Counted from the stretch's first letter, positions 1 to 8,494 are shown. The stretch is 64,000 nucleotides of DNA from Halomarina salina (GCF_023074835.1 NZ_JALLGW010000001.1:310001-374000); one strand, 5' to 3'. Numbers and translations are program-made. Notes: a model not told the origin generated them from the letters alone.

Positions 1-1683
1 GGCTCGGGGGAGTTCCTCTCGGGCGAGTACGACGACGGCGGGATGACGTGGGGCGAGGTGGTCAAGCCCGGCGGCGGGTCGAGCGCTCCCGGTCTCGACT
101 TCCACGAGGACCAGGAGGGGTTCGCGTGTGACACGAACGGGAAGGTGTACGAGACGCTGGACGGTGGCGAGGACTGGTCGACGGTCGGTATCGACGAGGC
201 GAGCGTCGCGCTGTACGACATCTCCGCCGCGAGCGCCGACACGGTCGCGGTCGCTGGCGGTGGGGGCTACATCTTCCGACGGGACGACTCGGGGGGCTTC
301 ACCGGCGTCCGTGTGGGCGAGAAGACGGTCCGCGCCGTCGATAGAACGTCGGGTGCTGGACTCGCGGGCGGTGGCGGCGGGTACGTCTACGAACTGACCG
401 ACACCGGGTGGGAGCAGTTCGAGACGCCCGTCTCGACCACCTTCCACGGCGTCGCCCTCGACACCTCGGGGAGCTTCCCGGACGTCGCCGTCGGCGGGAG
501 CGGCACCATCGTCGAGCGAGGCGAGTACACGCGGACGCCGCCGAACACCGTCCGCATCGAGACCAGCGCGGACGCGACGACGGGCTACGGGTTCACCGTC
601 GACGGCGCGGTGGAGAAAGCGAGCAGCGCCGACAGCGGCGACACCGTCGACGGCGACACGGTCACGGGCAGCGTCGGCGGCAGCGACACGGTAGACGCGT
701 ACGACTACTCCGGGGAGATAACCGACTTCGCGGTGACGAGCGGTGACGCTGAGGACATCACCGTCTACGTGAACGGGACCGCGACGGCCATCGAGGACCT
801 CGACGACGACCCGTGGACCGAGGTCTCGTCGCCCACGTCGAAAGGCCTGAACGCAGTCGTCGAGTCCGCCGACGGCGCGTTCGCCGTCGGCAATGGCGGC
901 GACGCACTCGTTCGACGCGACTCGGGGTGGGAGCAGGTGCTCGACTTCGGGCCGGGCGGCGAGTCCAACCCGCTCCGTGGAGCGTCGGCGTCCGACGACG
1001 GCCAGAACGTCTGGTTCGCCGGTGGCTCGGGCGTCCTCGGAAAGTACGACGTCGTCGCCGAGCGGTTGACCGACTACTCCGCGCCGCAGGGCAAGACCTC
1101 GACGTGGGAGGACGTCGCGGCCGCCGGACCGGCGGGTGGCGAGTCCATCGTCGTCGCCAACGGGTCGGGCGAGGTACTGCCCGGAACCGTCGACGACGGG
1201 GCCATCTCGTGGGGCGACGTCGTCAAACCGGGCGGTGGCGCGTCCATCAAAGGCGCGACGGCCTTCGACGAGGACACGTTCTTCGTCTGCGACACCAACG
1301 CGAAGGTCTACCGGAGCGACGACGCGGGAACCACCTGGACGGCCATCGGCATCGACGGTGGGTCGGTCGGCCTCTACGGCGTCGCCGCGGCGAGCGGCGA
1401 CGACGTGAACGCCGCCGGTGGGGACGGGTCGGTGTTCGCGTACAACGGCGCGGTCTGGACGAAACTCGACGCCGGTGGTAACGGCCTCCTCGCCATCACC
1501 CGGTCGGGCGAGGACGGCCTCGCGGTCGGCTCCAGCGGAGCCGTCTTCGAGCGCACCGCCGACGGCTGGGAACCGGACGACGACGTCCCTGTGAGTAACA
1601 CGCTGAAGGGCGTCGTCATCGGGTCGAGCGGCCCCGACGTGGCCGTCGGTGGGAGCGGCACCATCCTCGAACGCCGCGGCTGA
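1..1683 (+). CDS. Double beta-propeller-like protein (5' end outside window)
   Basis: The reading frame is open to the left window edge, and residues before the first Met still match the internal repeat, so the start lies upstream. There are two copies of a repeat-rich, beta-propeller-like module built of short WxxV and GxGGxV units. They are joined by a beta-rich linker of about 90 residues that resembles small beta-sandwich domains at the ends of haloarchaeal secreted proteins. Shared signatures such as GSGEVLPG and VAVGGSGTI recur in both modules. Two single-module paralogues lie at 52487-53533 and 60933-61862. Function is unknown; a binding scaffold is an inference from the fold type. No catalytic motif is visible. 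Confidence 0.85.
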   Translation, partial: GSGEFLSGEYDDGGMTWGEVVKPGGGSSAPGLDFHEDQEGFACDTNGKVYETLDGGEDWSTVGIDEASVALYDISAASADTVAVAGGGGYIFRRDDSGGFTGVRVGEKTVRAVDRTSGAGLAGGGGGYVYELTDTGWEQFETPVSTTFHGVALDTSGSFPDVAVGGSGTIVERGEYTRTPPNTVRIETSADATTGYGFTVDGAVEKASSADSGDTVDGDTVTGSVGGSDTVDAYDYSGEITDFAVTSGDAEDITVYVNGTATAIEDLDDDPWTEVSSPTSKGLNAVVESADGAFAVGNGGDALVRRDSGWEQVLDFGPGGESNPLRGASASDDGQNVWFAGGSGVLGKYDVVAERLTDYSAPQGKTSTWEDVAAAGPAGGESIVVANGSGEVLPGTVDDGAISWGDVVKPGGGASIKGATAFDEDTFFVCDTNAKVYRSDDAGTTWTAIGIDGGSVGLYGVAAASGDDVNAAGGDGSVFAYNGAVWTKLDAGGNGLLAITRSGEDGLAVGSSGAVFERTADGWEPDDDVPVSNTLKGVVIGSSGPDVAVGGSGTILERRG

Positions 1684-1713
1684 GGCGAGCGGTAGCGGAC
1701 GTGGCACCTTCCC

Positions 1714-1719
1714 TTTTTT
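1714..1719 (+). terminator. T-tract terminator after the propeller gene
   Basis: A run of six T residues lies about 30 bases after the stop codon. Archaeal termination typically uses such T-tracts. Confidence 0.5.
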
Positions 1720-1870
1720 CAGGCCTCGGTAGTCGCATGCGGCATCAGGTTCGCAGGGCGACCTGACGGAGGCTAGCAGTCAGGCGACTGAGTGAAAGAG
1801 GACGCCACGACGTTGGTGATTCGGGCCGCGGGAAACGGCGAACTGGAACGTCGACATCGGATTCGAGTGG

Positions 1871-2060
1871 TCAGTATGCGCGCTGAGCGACGACCGTCCC
1901 GTCGTCCGAGACGGTCACCGTGTCGCCGCCGTTGTTCCACACCGCGCCGGAGCGCCCCCAGTAGACGTCGCTCGATGTGTCGGTCCCCGACCCGGAGTGG
2001 AGCGTCACCGACTCGTCGGACGCGAGCGAGCGACTCCCGGACGGTAATCGGATGTCAGAG
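1871..2060 (-). pseudogene. Remnant of a lamin-tail-domain protein C-terminus
   Basis: The minus strand reads through about 60 codons to a TGA stop. The translation contains VTLHSGSGTDTSSDVYWG, then AVWNNGGDTVTVSDDG, which is the typical end of a haloarchaeal lamin tail domain (an extracellular Ig-like fold often attached to secreted nucleases). Further upstream in the same frame the translation becomes Arg-rich and unlike a protein, and no start is evident. I read it as the decayed 3' end of a lost gene. The rest of 1684-2235 holds nothing I recognise. Confidence 0.6.
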
Positions 2061-2235
2061 CCGTGTTCGAACGAGCAGTCGACGGTCGACCTACGTCGCC
2101 GTATCGAGTTCGGCGGGACGGCACCGAGCCAGCGTCGCCACTCGGCACGTGTGGGGTCTCCAGAAATTGCGGTTTGTCGCGTCTCCCGCGCGTTCCGCGC
2201 GTGAAGACAGGTACGTCCGGCGTTCGAAGGACGAC

Positions 2236-2583
2236 TTACGCTTCGGTCGTCGTCTCGTTGCCGATGGTGAGGTTGCCCTCGGTCGTCATGTTGCCGGTCA
2301 TGTTACCGTCGGTCATGTTGCCGTCGGTCATGTTGCCGTCAGTCATGTTACCGTCGGTCATGTTGCCCTCGGTCGTCTCCTCGCCCATGGTCGTCTCCTC
2401 ACCCATGGTCGTCTCCTCGCCCATAGTCGTCTCCTCACCCATGGTCGTCTCCTCACCCATGGTCGTCTCCTCGCCTGCTGTCGTGTTGTTCGCGTCTCCG
2501 CCCGGACCCGCGCAACCTGCGAAGAGCAGGAGCGCAGCGACCAGGAGCGCAGCAACCGTCCGACGGCTTGGCTTCCAGTTCAT
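2236..2583 (-). CDS. Small lipoprotein built of two short tandem repeats
   Basis: The 115-residue product has a hydrophobic signal ending in a lipobox (LLFAGC), so it should be anchored outside the cell. The mature part is low complexity: about five EETTMG units followed by about five NMTDG units, ending in NLTIGNETTTEA. Every NMT or NLT is an N-glycosylation sequon (Asn-X-Thr), so the tail could be densely glycosylated by AglB. The segment NNTTAG just after the lipid Cys also occurs in the DUF4397 lipoprotein at 50319. A leaderless start fits the TATA-like box at 2611-2616. No enzymatic domain is visible. Confidence 0.85.
   Translation of the reverse strand: MNWKPSRRTVAALLVAALLLFAGCAGPGGDANNTTAGEETTMGEETTMGEETTMGEETTMGEETTMGEETTEGNMTDGNMTDGNMTDGNMTDGNMTGNMTTEGNLTIGNETTTEA
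2296..2370. repeat. Five tandem 15-bp units inside the lipoprotein gene
   Basis: Five consecutive units of the form GGTCATGTTGCCGTC with one to two differences each. On the coding strand each gives one NMTDG-like pentapeptide with a glycosylation sequon. Confidence 0.9.
2371..2478. repeat. Five tandem 18-bp units plus a partial sixth
   Basis: Units of the form GGTCGTCTCCTCACCCAT, differing at one or two positions, directly abut the 15-bp array. They encode EETTMG hexapeptides. The sixth unit diverges at its end. Confidence 0.9.
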
Positions 2584-2610
2584 TGCAATCCATCGAACTC
2601 CGGCAGACCG

Positions 2611-2616
2611 GATAAA
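2611..2616 (-). promoter_or_regulatory. TATA-like box for the repeat lipoprotein
   Basis: TTTATC on the minus strand lies about 28-33 bases before the ATG at 2583, the spacing expected for a leaderless haloarchaeal transcript. Confidence 0.45.
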
Positions 2617-2964
2617 GCGGGCCGAACGTGCCGACGCTTGCGACCGTTGGCGAGAACGTTCCCAGACTGTTTCGTGCCTGTGTTTAACAGCTTTATCGTC
2701 CGTTCAGCTGCATCTACAGAACTATGGCGCTGAGGGTCCAGAACCACCACAATACGGCGTGTCGGCTTCGATTAACAGCGACCGTATCGGGCGTAACCCG
2801 GAGTATGTCCGACCTAAACAGCGATATCGACCGATAGTAATACTATTCTAGTTGGTAACATGTAGCACGATTCTGAGCGAACCGTCGAGGGGCGGGCTGA
2901 CCGGTGAAGGACGGTGACCGCCCGGCCGGTCCGACGGACCCACTGCCGCCCGGTCGAGTCGCCG
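2617..2964. other. Intergenic stretch without a recognisable gene
   Basis: No convincing coding sequence on either strand. It includes an AT-rich patch with a perfect 13-bp inverted repeat (ATAGTA-A-TACTAT, 2834-2846). Out-of-frame remains of the CBS gene may extend into its right end. Confidence 0.5.
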
Positions 2965-3306
2965 TCAGTACGGCGGTGACCCGCCTCGACGACGGGGAGG
3001 CCGGACGACGTGATCCTCCATCGTCTCGGTCAGTTCGAACAGGCAGGTATCGAGGCCGACGGTCACGACGCGTTCGCTCATCACGTCGCGCGCCGTCGTC
3101 GAGGCGGCCGGATGGTCGTCGGCGACGAGACGCACGGTCAGGCCGCGGTCGGTGATCAACCCGACCGGCCGGTCGTCCTCCGTGACGACGACACATCCGA
3201 CGGCCTCGTCGCGCATCGTCCGTGCGAGGTCGACCGCTGACGCGTCGGGTGGTACCGTCACCACATCGGTTCGCAAGAGGTCTGCTACAGTCGTGGACCC
3301 CAGCAT
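2965..3306 (-). CDS. CBS-domain protein, second CBS motif apparently frameshifted
   Basis: The protein starts MLGSTTVADLLRTDVVTV and has a complete first CBS motif (VGCVVVTEDDRPVGLIT) and the start of a second (LFELTETMEDH). It then ends abruptly in PRRRGGSPPY. The expected continuation is present in other frames: LPVVEAG in one and RVTAVLT in the next. CBS pairs bind adenosyl ligands and regulate partner proteins. I chose the ATG at 3306 because residues upstream are not domain-like; a TTAT element lies about 31-34 bases before it. The product may be a non-functional or half-domain protein; a sequencing error could give the same pattern. Confidence 0.75.
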   Translation of the reverse strand: MLGSTTVADLLRTDVVTVPPDASAVDLARTMRDEAVGCVVVTEDDRPVGLITDRGLTVRLVADDHPAASTTARDVMSERVVTVGLDTCLFELTETMEDHVVRPPRRRGGSPPY

Positions 3307-3671
3307 GCTAGTCGTCGACACACACGCACACACCTCTTATCGTTCGAGTGACATCACAACGCCCTAGGACGAATCACCAGACCGGCCGGAGCAATCGACA
3401 GCGTCGTTCCGTGTCCACTCGCAGGGAGGGCTACCTCCAGGGCCGAGACCGCTGGCCGCGCCCCGGCGCGGGACTGTTCTCCCTGCAACCGACCCCCCGA
3501 GACGCCGTTTGGGCACCGCCTAACGGTCGCAACTGGGCGGCGGTTTCGGGTGAAACAGCGTGCGGAGGCGGTGGTGACCCTCGACCACCGCTCGTCGAAA
3601 TCGTGGAGCGTTACGTCCGGCGGCATCGGGGCGAAACACGTTTGGCCGACTCGCGGTTGTGTTCGGTACAG
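3307..3671. other. Divergent intergenic region, CBS gene / aldehyde dehydrogenase
   Basis: No coding sequence that I can support. The frame of the aldehyde dehydrogenase is open here, but the translation is Arg-rich and unlike the family. Promoters for both flanking genes must lie here; only a weak TTAT element for the CBS gene (3337-3340) is visible. Confidence 0.5.
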
Positions 3672-5189
3672 ATGTCAAGCGACACTCGTTCGGCGACGGA
3701 GCGACGTGACGAGGTACGACAGCGCCACCAGGAGGCCGCAGACGAGGTCCTCCCGGAACAGACCGGCCTCTACATCGACGGCGAGTTCGTCGACGCTGCC
3801 GACGGCGAGACGTTCGACACCGTCGACCCGACGACCGGCGAGGTGCTCGCGTCGGTCGCTCGCGGCAAGGAGGCGGACGTCGACGACGCCGTCGAGGCCG
3901 CGTGGACGGCGTTCGACGAGGAGTGGTCGGACTACTCGGCCGGTCGCCGCCAGCGCGTCCTCACCGCCATCGCGGACGCCATCGAGGACCACGTCGAGGA
4001 GCTCGCGCGACTGGAGACCCTCGACAACGGCAAGCCCATCTCGGAGGCGAAGATAGACATCCGGGGCGCGGCCGAGCACTTCCGGTACTTCGCGGGCATC
4101 GTCCGTGAGAACGGTGGTGAGACGATGAACGCCGGCTCGCGGTACGGCCAGGTCATCAAGGAGCCGTACGGCGTCGTCGGGCAGGTCATCCCGTGGAACT
4201 TCCCGCTGATGATGGCGTCGTGGAAGCTCGCCCCGGCGCTCGCGGCGGGCAACTGCACGGTCCTCAAACCGGCCGAGCAGACGCCACTGACGGCGCTCCG
4301 ACTCGCGGAACTGATAGACGACATCGTCCCCGACGGGGTCGTCAACATCGTCCCCGGCTACGGCGAGGAGGCCGGCGCGGCGCTGACCGGCCACCCCGAC
4401 ATCCGTAAGGTCGCGTTCACCGGGTCGACCGCGGTCGGCAAGCAGGTGATGAAGAGCGCGGCCGACACCGTCACCGACGTGACGCTCGAACTCGGCGGGA
4501 AGAGCCCCGTCGTCGTCTTCCCGGACGTCCACCCGAAGAAGGCCGTCGCCCTCGTGAAGTCGGCCATCTTCTACAACACCGGCGAGTGCTGTGAGGCCGG
4601 CTCGCGGCTGTTCGTCCACGAGGACATCGCCGACGACGTGCTCGACGGCCTCGTGAGCGCAATCGACGACATGACCATCGGCGACCCGCTCGACGAGGAG
4701 ACGGACCTCGGCCCGAAGGTCTCCCGCGAGCAGGTCGACCGGACGATGGAGTTCCTGGAGAAGGCCCAGGAGGAGGGCGGGCAGTTCCTCGCGGGCGGCG
4801 GTCAGCCGGAGGACGAGGCGCTCTCGGACGGCTGTTTCGTCGAGCCGACCCTCATCGAGGGCCTCGACCACGACAGCGAGGCCGTCCAGGAGGAGATCTT
4901 CGGCCCCGTCCTCGACGTGTTCCGCTGGGACGACTACGACGAGATGATGGCACTCGCCAACGACGTGGAGTACGGCCTCGCGGGCGGCGTCATCACCGAC
5001 GACATCACGAAGGCCAACACCACCGCCCGCGACATCGAGGCGGGCTACATCTGGATCAACAGCTACCACGACCTGGTGGCGGGCCTGCCGTTCGGCGGCT
5101 ACAAGCAGTCGGGCATCGGTCGCGAACTCAGCGCCGACACGCTCGACCACTACCAGCAGACGAAGACCATCAACCTCTCCCTGCGGTAG
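3672..5189 (+). CDS. NAD(P)-dependent aldehyde dehydrogenase
   Basis: A 505-residue ALDH superfamily enzyme that oxidises an aldehyde to the acid in the cytoplasm. The glycine-rich cofactor loop (FTGSTAVG), the general base Glu273 in ELGGKSP and the nucleophile Cys307 in GECCEAGSR are present. Glu and Cys are 34 residues apart, as in characterised ALDHs. The C-terminal GGYKQSGIGRE motif is also intact. The ATG at 3672 gives the usual family length; the longer open frame upstream is not conserved-looking. Substrate cannot be read from sequence; overall it resembles betaine/general aldehyde dehydrogenases. It stands alone, followed by a T-tract. Confidence 0.95.
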   Translation: MSSDTRSATERRDEVRQRHQEAADEVLPEQTGLYIDGEFVDAADGETFDTVDPTTGEVLASVARGKEADVDDAVEAAWTAFDEEWSDYSAGRRQRVLTAIADAIEDHVEELARLETLDNGKPISEAKIDIRGAAEHFRYFAGIVRENGGETMNAGSRYGQVIKEPYGVVGQVIPWNFPLMMASWKLAPALAAGNCTVLKPAEQTPLTALRLAELIDDIVPDGVVNIVPGYGEEAGAALTGHPDIRKVAFTGSTAVGKQVMKSAADTVTDVTLELGGKSPVVVFPDVHPKKAVALVKSAIFYNTGECCEAGSRLFVHEDIADDVLDGLVSAIDDMTIGDPLDEETDLGPKVSREQVDRTMEFLEKAQEEGGQFLAGGGQPEDEALSDGCFVEPTLIEGLDHDSEAVQEEIFGPVLDVFRWDDYDEMMALANDVEYGLAGGVITDDITKANTTARDIEAGYIWINSYHDLVAGLPFGGYKQSGIGRELSADTLDHYQQTKTINLSLR

Positions 5190-5222
5190 TCGGACCGCTC
5201 GGCCCCGAACGAGGCCGACCCG

Positions 5223-5227
5223 TTTTT
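5223..5227 (+). terminator. T-tract after aldehyde dehydrogenase
   Basis: Five T residues in a GC-rich context 34 bases after the stop codon. Confidence 0.4.
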
Positions 5228-5293
5228 CCGAACTCGCTCGCGACGAACCCACAGTCCGTCACCGGTTTGTCTCCGAGAGCACTCGGTTCACGT

Positions 5294-5935
5294 ATGAGCC
5301 CCGGAGTGCACGTGCAACTGGCCGTCAGCGGCGTCGACGCCTGTCCCGCCAGTCTGGCGAGTCGGTCGGCGACCGTCGAGTCGGTGACGACGAGTCGGCC
5401 GTCGAGCGCAGACGGCGACGGTGTCGTGGGCGAACTGACCGTCACGGACGGTGACGCGGTCGAGGCGTCGACCGACCTCGACGGACCGGTGTTCTCCGAC
5501 GGTGACCGCTCCGTCTACCGGTTCACCGCATCGGGCGAGGACTGTCCGTGCGGAACCGTCCCCGACCACGGCTGTCCGGTTCGCGACCTCCGCGCCGACG
5601 GGGGTCGCCTCGTCGTGACGTTCGTCGCGGACGACGCCGAGACGGTTCGGTCGGTCGTCCTCGACCTGCAGTCGTGCTGTGAGACGGTCCGGTTACAGCG
5701 GCTCACCCGGTCGGCAGACGGCGACGAACCGACACTCGTCGTCGTCGACCGGACCGCGTTCACCGACCGGCAGTACGAAGTGCTCCGCACCGCCCACGAG
5801 ATGGGCTACTTCGACCGACCGAAGACGGCGACCTCGGACGAGGTCGCCGCCTCGCTCGACATCACCGTCCCGACGTTCAGCGAGCACCTCGCCGTCTCCC
5901 AGTCGAAACTCCTCGACCAGGTGCTCGCGACGTAG
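5294..5935 (+). CDS. HTH_10 (bacterio-opsin activator type) regulator with Cys cluster
   Basis: The 213-residue protein ends in an HTH_10 DNA-binding domain: FTDRQYEVLRTAHEMGYFD, then a helix-turn-helix around SLDITVPTFSEHL. The N-terminal half lacks a PAS or GAF domain. It carries CPCG, a GCPVRD motif and a later CC pair, which could form a redox or metal sensing site (inference). The start at 5294 gives a product beginning MSPGVHVQLAV, typical of this short subfamily. The target is unknown; the truncated haemoglobin immediately downstream is a possible one. Confidence 0.9.
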   Translation: MSPGVHVQLAVSGVDACPASLASRSATVESVTTSRPSSADGDGVVGELTVTDGDAVEASTDLDGPVFSDGDRSVYRFTASGEDCPCGTVPDHGCPVRDLRADGGRLVVTFVADDAETVRSVVLDLQSCCETVRLQRLTRSADGDEPTLVVVDRTAFTDRQYEVLRTAHEMGYFDRPKTATSDEVAASLDITVPTFSEHLAVSQSKLLDQVLAT

Positions 5936-5970
5936 TGCTCCGCGACGTTAGTTACCACCCCACACGTTCC

Positions 5971-5978
5971 TTAAATAA
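5971..5978 (+). promoter_or_regulatory. TATA box upstream of truncated haemoglobin
   Basis: TTAAATAA stands out in GC-rich DNA about 60 bases before the ATG at 6039, implying a 5' leader of roughly 35-40 bases. Confidence 0.5.
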
Positions 5979-6038
5979 CACCTACTGTGCTAGCGATGGG
6001 CTGCAACCGGTCTCGCGACCGACCACCGAACGAGACCG

Positions 6039-6398
6039 ATGTCACAGTCAGTGTACCACGAGATCGGTGGTCGAGAGGCAGTCGAAGCCGTCGTCGAGGC
6101 GTTCTACGACAGGGTGCTGTCGGACGACCGGCTCGCGCCGTACTTCGAGGGGATGGACATGACCGAACTGCGGGCCCACCAGGTCCAGTTCATCAGTTCG
6201 GTCGCCGGCGGTCCGGTCGACTACTCCGGCGCGGACATGCGCGAGGCACACGCCCACCTCGACATCGGCGACGCCGAGTTCGACGCGGTCGCCGAGCACC
6301 TCGAGTCCGCACTCCGAGTGAACGGCGTCGGCGACGAGAACGTGACCGCCATCCTCGACGAGGTGGAGTCGCTACGAGCACCCGTCGTCGGTCGGTGA
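6039..6398 (+). CDS. Group 1 truncated haemoglobin (GlbN type)
   Basis: The 119-residue protein matches the 2-on-2 globin family: YHEIGGREAVEAVVEAFYDRV at the start (helices A-B), a distal region around RAHQVQF, and the proximal His in MREAHAHLDI (His71 or His73). Its length is normal for trHbN. These cytoplasmic haem proteins bind O2 or NO and often serve in NO dioxygenation. It is preceded by its own TATA box and follows the Cys-containing HTH_10 gene. Confidence 0.93.
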   Translation: MSQSVYHEIGGREAVEAVVEAFYDRVLSDDRLAPYFEGMDMTELRAHQVQFISSVAGGPVDYSGADMREAHAHLDIGDAEFDAVAEHLESALRVNGVGDENVTAILDEVESLRAPVVGR

Positions 6399-6630
6399 CG
6401 CTACTCACGCGGTCTGCTCTTCGAGAGAAACCACCGGAGTGGATGGGGACGAACGACTCCGATGGCTGGTGACGGAGACGGTCGAGGGGACGTGCTACCG
6501 TCGGCGACGTTCCCCCCACAGCCCCCCCACCGACTCGGTGATGAATCCGCAACTACATTTAGTTCGTACTTGCCTCTTCAGCAATCGTGGCCCGGCGGGC
6601 GCCGCGTCCCTGCGCGCAGCGTAACGAGCG

Positions 6631-6636
6631 CTTATT
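6631..6636 (+). promoter_or_regulatory. TATA-like box for the lipoprotein hydrolase
   Basis: CTTATT lies 26-31 bases before the ATG at 6662, fitting a leaderless transcript. Confidence 0.4.
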
Positions 6637-6661
6637 GTCCCGACTCGCTCACACGGAACCG

Positions 6662-8185
6662 ATGCCCCGCAGAGACGACCAGACGCCGACCGGTCGCTCG
6701 ACTCCCTCCCGGCGCACCGTCCTCCGCGCCGGTGGCGTACTCCTGACCAGCGCGCTCGCTGGCTGTGGGAGTGGGAGCGACCCGACGACGACGCAGTCGA
6801 CGACCGCTCCGCCCACCACGTCGCCGCCGACGAGCGACGGGACCGACGCGGAGACGACGACGCCCGATTCGACGACCGGGACGCCGGACGACGAGGCGCT
6901 CCGCACCGCCGCCGAGCAGTTCGTCGGCCACCTCGCGGCGGGCGAGTACGACGCCGCGACCGAGCAGTTCGCGCCCGCGCTGGCCGAGCAGGTCGACGCG
7001 GCCACCCTGGAGACCGTCTGGAGCGACCTCCAGCGACAGTACGGCGCGTTCGTCGGTATCGAGGCGACGGACCTGACGACGGTCCAGGGCTACGACGCCG
7101 CCGTCGTCTCGACCCGGTTCGCCCAGGGACTCGTCGGCCTCCGGGTCGTCCTCGACGACGAGGTCCGGGTCGCCGGCTTCCAGGTCGTCCCCGTCGAGCA
7201 ACCCGAGGAGTGGTCCCCGCCGGAGTACGTGGACACGGGCACGTTCGAGACGACGAGCGTCTCGCTCGCCGGGCCGGACTCCTGTACCCTCCCCGGCGAA
7301 CTGGCGGTCCCCGTCGACGCTGGCGGGGAGACAGCGGAGTCGAGCGCCGGCGACAGCACCGACGGCCCGAGTGACGACGCGGGCGTTCCGGGCGTCGTGA
7401 TTCTCGGCGGGTCCGGCCCGACCGACCTCGACGGGAGTATCGGGCCAAATCGGCCGTACCGCGACCTGGCGTACGGACTCGCCACGGACGGCGTCGCGTC
7501 GCTGCGCTACACGAAACGGACCGCGGTCTGTTCGGTCGACCCGGCGACGCTCACCGTCGGCGACGAGTACACCGAGGACGCCCTGACCGCCATCGACCGG
7601 GTGCGCGAGACACCGGGCGTCGACCCCGACCGGATCGTCGTCCTCGGCCACAGTCTCGGGGCGTCGCTCGCGCCGCGCGTCGCCGCGAGGGCGGAGGGTG
7701 TCGCGGGCGTCGCCATGCTCGCCCCGCCGGGGCGGCCGCTCCACCGACTGCTGGTCGAACAGACGCGCTACCTCGCCGAACTCGACGGCACCGTCACCGA
7801 CGAGGAGCAGGCGCGCCTCGACGAGGTCACCGCCGCAGCAGACCGCATCGACGACCTCGCACTCGGCGACGACGAGGTCCTCCTCGGCGCTGGGAAGGCG
7901 TACTGGTCGAGCCTCGCCGAGTACGACGCGTTCGAGACCGCGCGGTCGCTGTCGGTTCCGCTGTTCCTCGCGTACGGCGGCCGCGACTACCAGGTGACCG
8001 CCACGGACCGCGAGCGCTGGGCGGACGCCCTCGACGGCGACGACGCTACGGTGACCGTCTACGACGACCTGAACCACCTGTTCGTCCCCGGCGAGGGGCA
8101 GTCGACGCCCGAGGAGTACACGACGCTTGGCCACGTCGCCCCGGCGGTCGTCTCCGACCTCTCGGCGTGGGTCGAGGCGCGCTGA
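6662..8185 (+). CDS. Tat-exported lipoprotein alpha/beta hydrolase with DUF3887-like domain
   Basis: A 507-residue protein. The N-terminus has RRTVLRAGG and a lipobox (LAGC), so it should be Tat-exported and lipid-anchored, followed by a Thr/Ser-rich stalk. Residues of about 75-190 resemble DUF3887, a small domain often placed before hydrolases. The rest is an alpha/beta hydrolase with the nucleophile elbow GHSLGAS, an acid in YGGRDYQV and a late His in DLNHLF. It resembles secreted S9/BAAT-like esterase-peptidases. The substrate is unknown. The ATG at 6662 is required for the signal peptide. Confidence 0.9.
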   Translation: MPRRDDQTPTGRSTPSRRTVLRAGGVLLTSALAGCGSGSDPTTTQSTTAPPTTSPPTSDGTDAETTTPDSTTGTPDDEALRTAAEQFVGHLAAGEYDAATEQFAPALAEQVDAATLETVWSDLQRQYGAFVGIEATDLTTVQGYDAAVVSTRFAQGLVGLRVVLDDEVRVAGFQVVPVEQPEEWSPPEYVDTGTFETTSVSLAGPDSCTLPGELAVPVDAGGETAESSAGDSTDGPSDDAGVPGVVILGGSGPTDLDGSIGPNRPYRDLAYGLATDGVASLRYTKRTAVCSVDPATLTVGDEYTEDALTAIDRVRETPGVDPDRIVVLGHSLGASLAPRVAARAEGVAGVAMLAPPGRPLHRLLVEQTRYLAELDGTVTDEEQARLDEVTAAADRIDDLALGDDEVLLGAGKAYWSSLAEYDAFETARSLSVPLFLAYGGRDYQVTATDRERWADALDGDDATVTVYDDLNHLFVPGEGQSTPEEYTTLGHVAPAVVSDLSAWVEAR

Positions 8186-8278
8186 CCGAGGGGCCCGTTC
8201 GACGGACCACGTTCGAGGTTCGACGGACGACGACCGACGCACACGACCTGTGGCACACGACGACCGGAGCCGTGACGG

Positions 8279-8494
8279 CTACCCGGCGGTCACGGCGGTC
8301 GGTGCGAACGACGCGGCGACTGCGGACGTGGCGAGCGGCGACGCGACCAGTTCCGGCACGAGTTCCGACGGGCCGGGCAGGAACCCCAGGTAGGCCGCGG
8401 CGATGTACGCCGCGAAGAACAGCGCGATGAGCAGCAGTAGCACCATGAAGTAGTCGTACGCGCCCTGGATCGTGATGAGGCTCGGTATCTCCAT
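8279..8494 (-). CDS. Small membrane protein
   Basis: A 71-residue product beginning MEIPSLITIQGAYDYF, with one long hydrophobic helix (about residues 15-42) and a Pro-containing tail. The hydrophobic N-terminal half is unlikely to be a shadow frame. It is divergent from the membrane protein at 8671. I do not recognise a family with certainty. Confidence 0.6.
   Translation of the reverse strand: MEIPSLITIQGAYDYFMVLLLLIALFFAAYIAAAYLGFLPGPSELVPELVASPLATSAVAASFAPTAVTAG

Noticed and set aside
2834-2846. ATAGTA-A-TACTAT as the same operator as TACTATCGATAGTA at 62813
   Set aside because: The half-sites are in opposite order and spacing differs; similarity in AT-rich words is not enough to link them.
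3675-5252. 525-codon minus-strand frame opposite the aldehyde dehydrogenase
   Set aside because: The plus-strand frame has all ALDH catalytic motifs; the minus frame is a GC-bias shadow with no motif.
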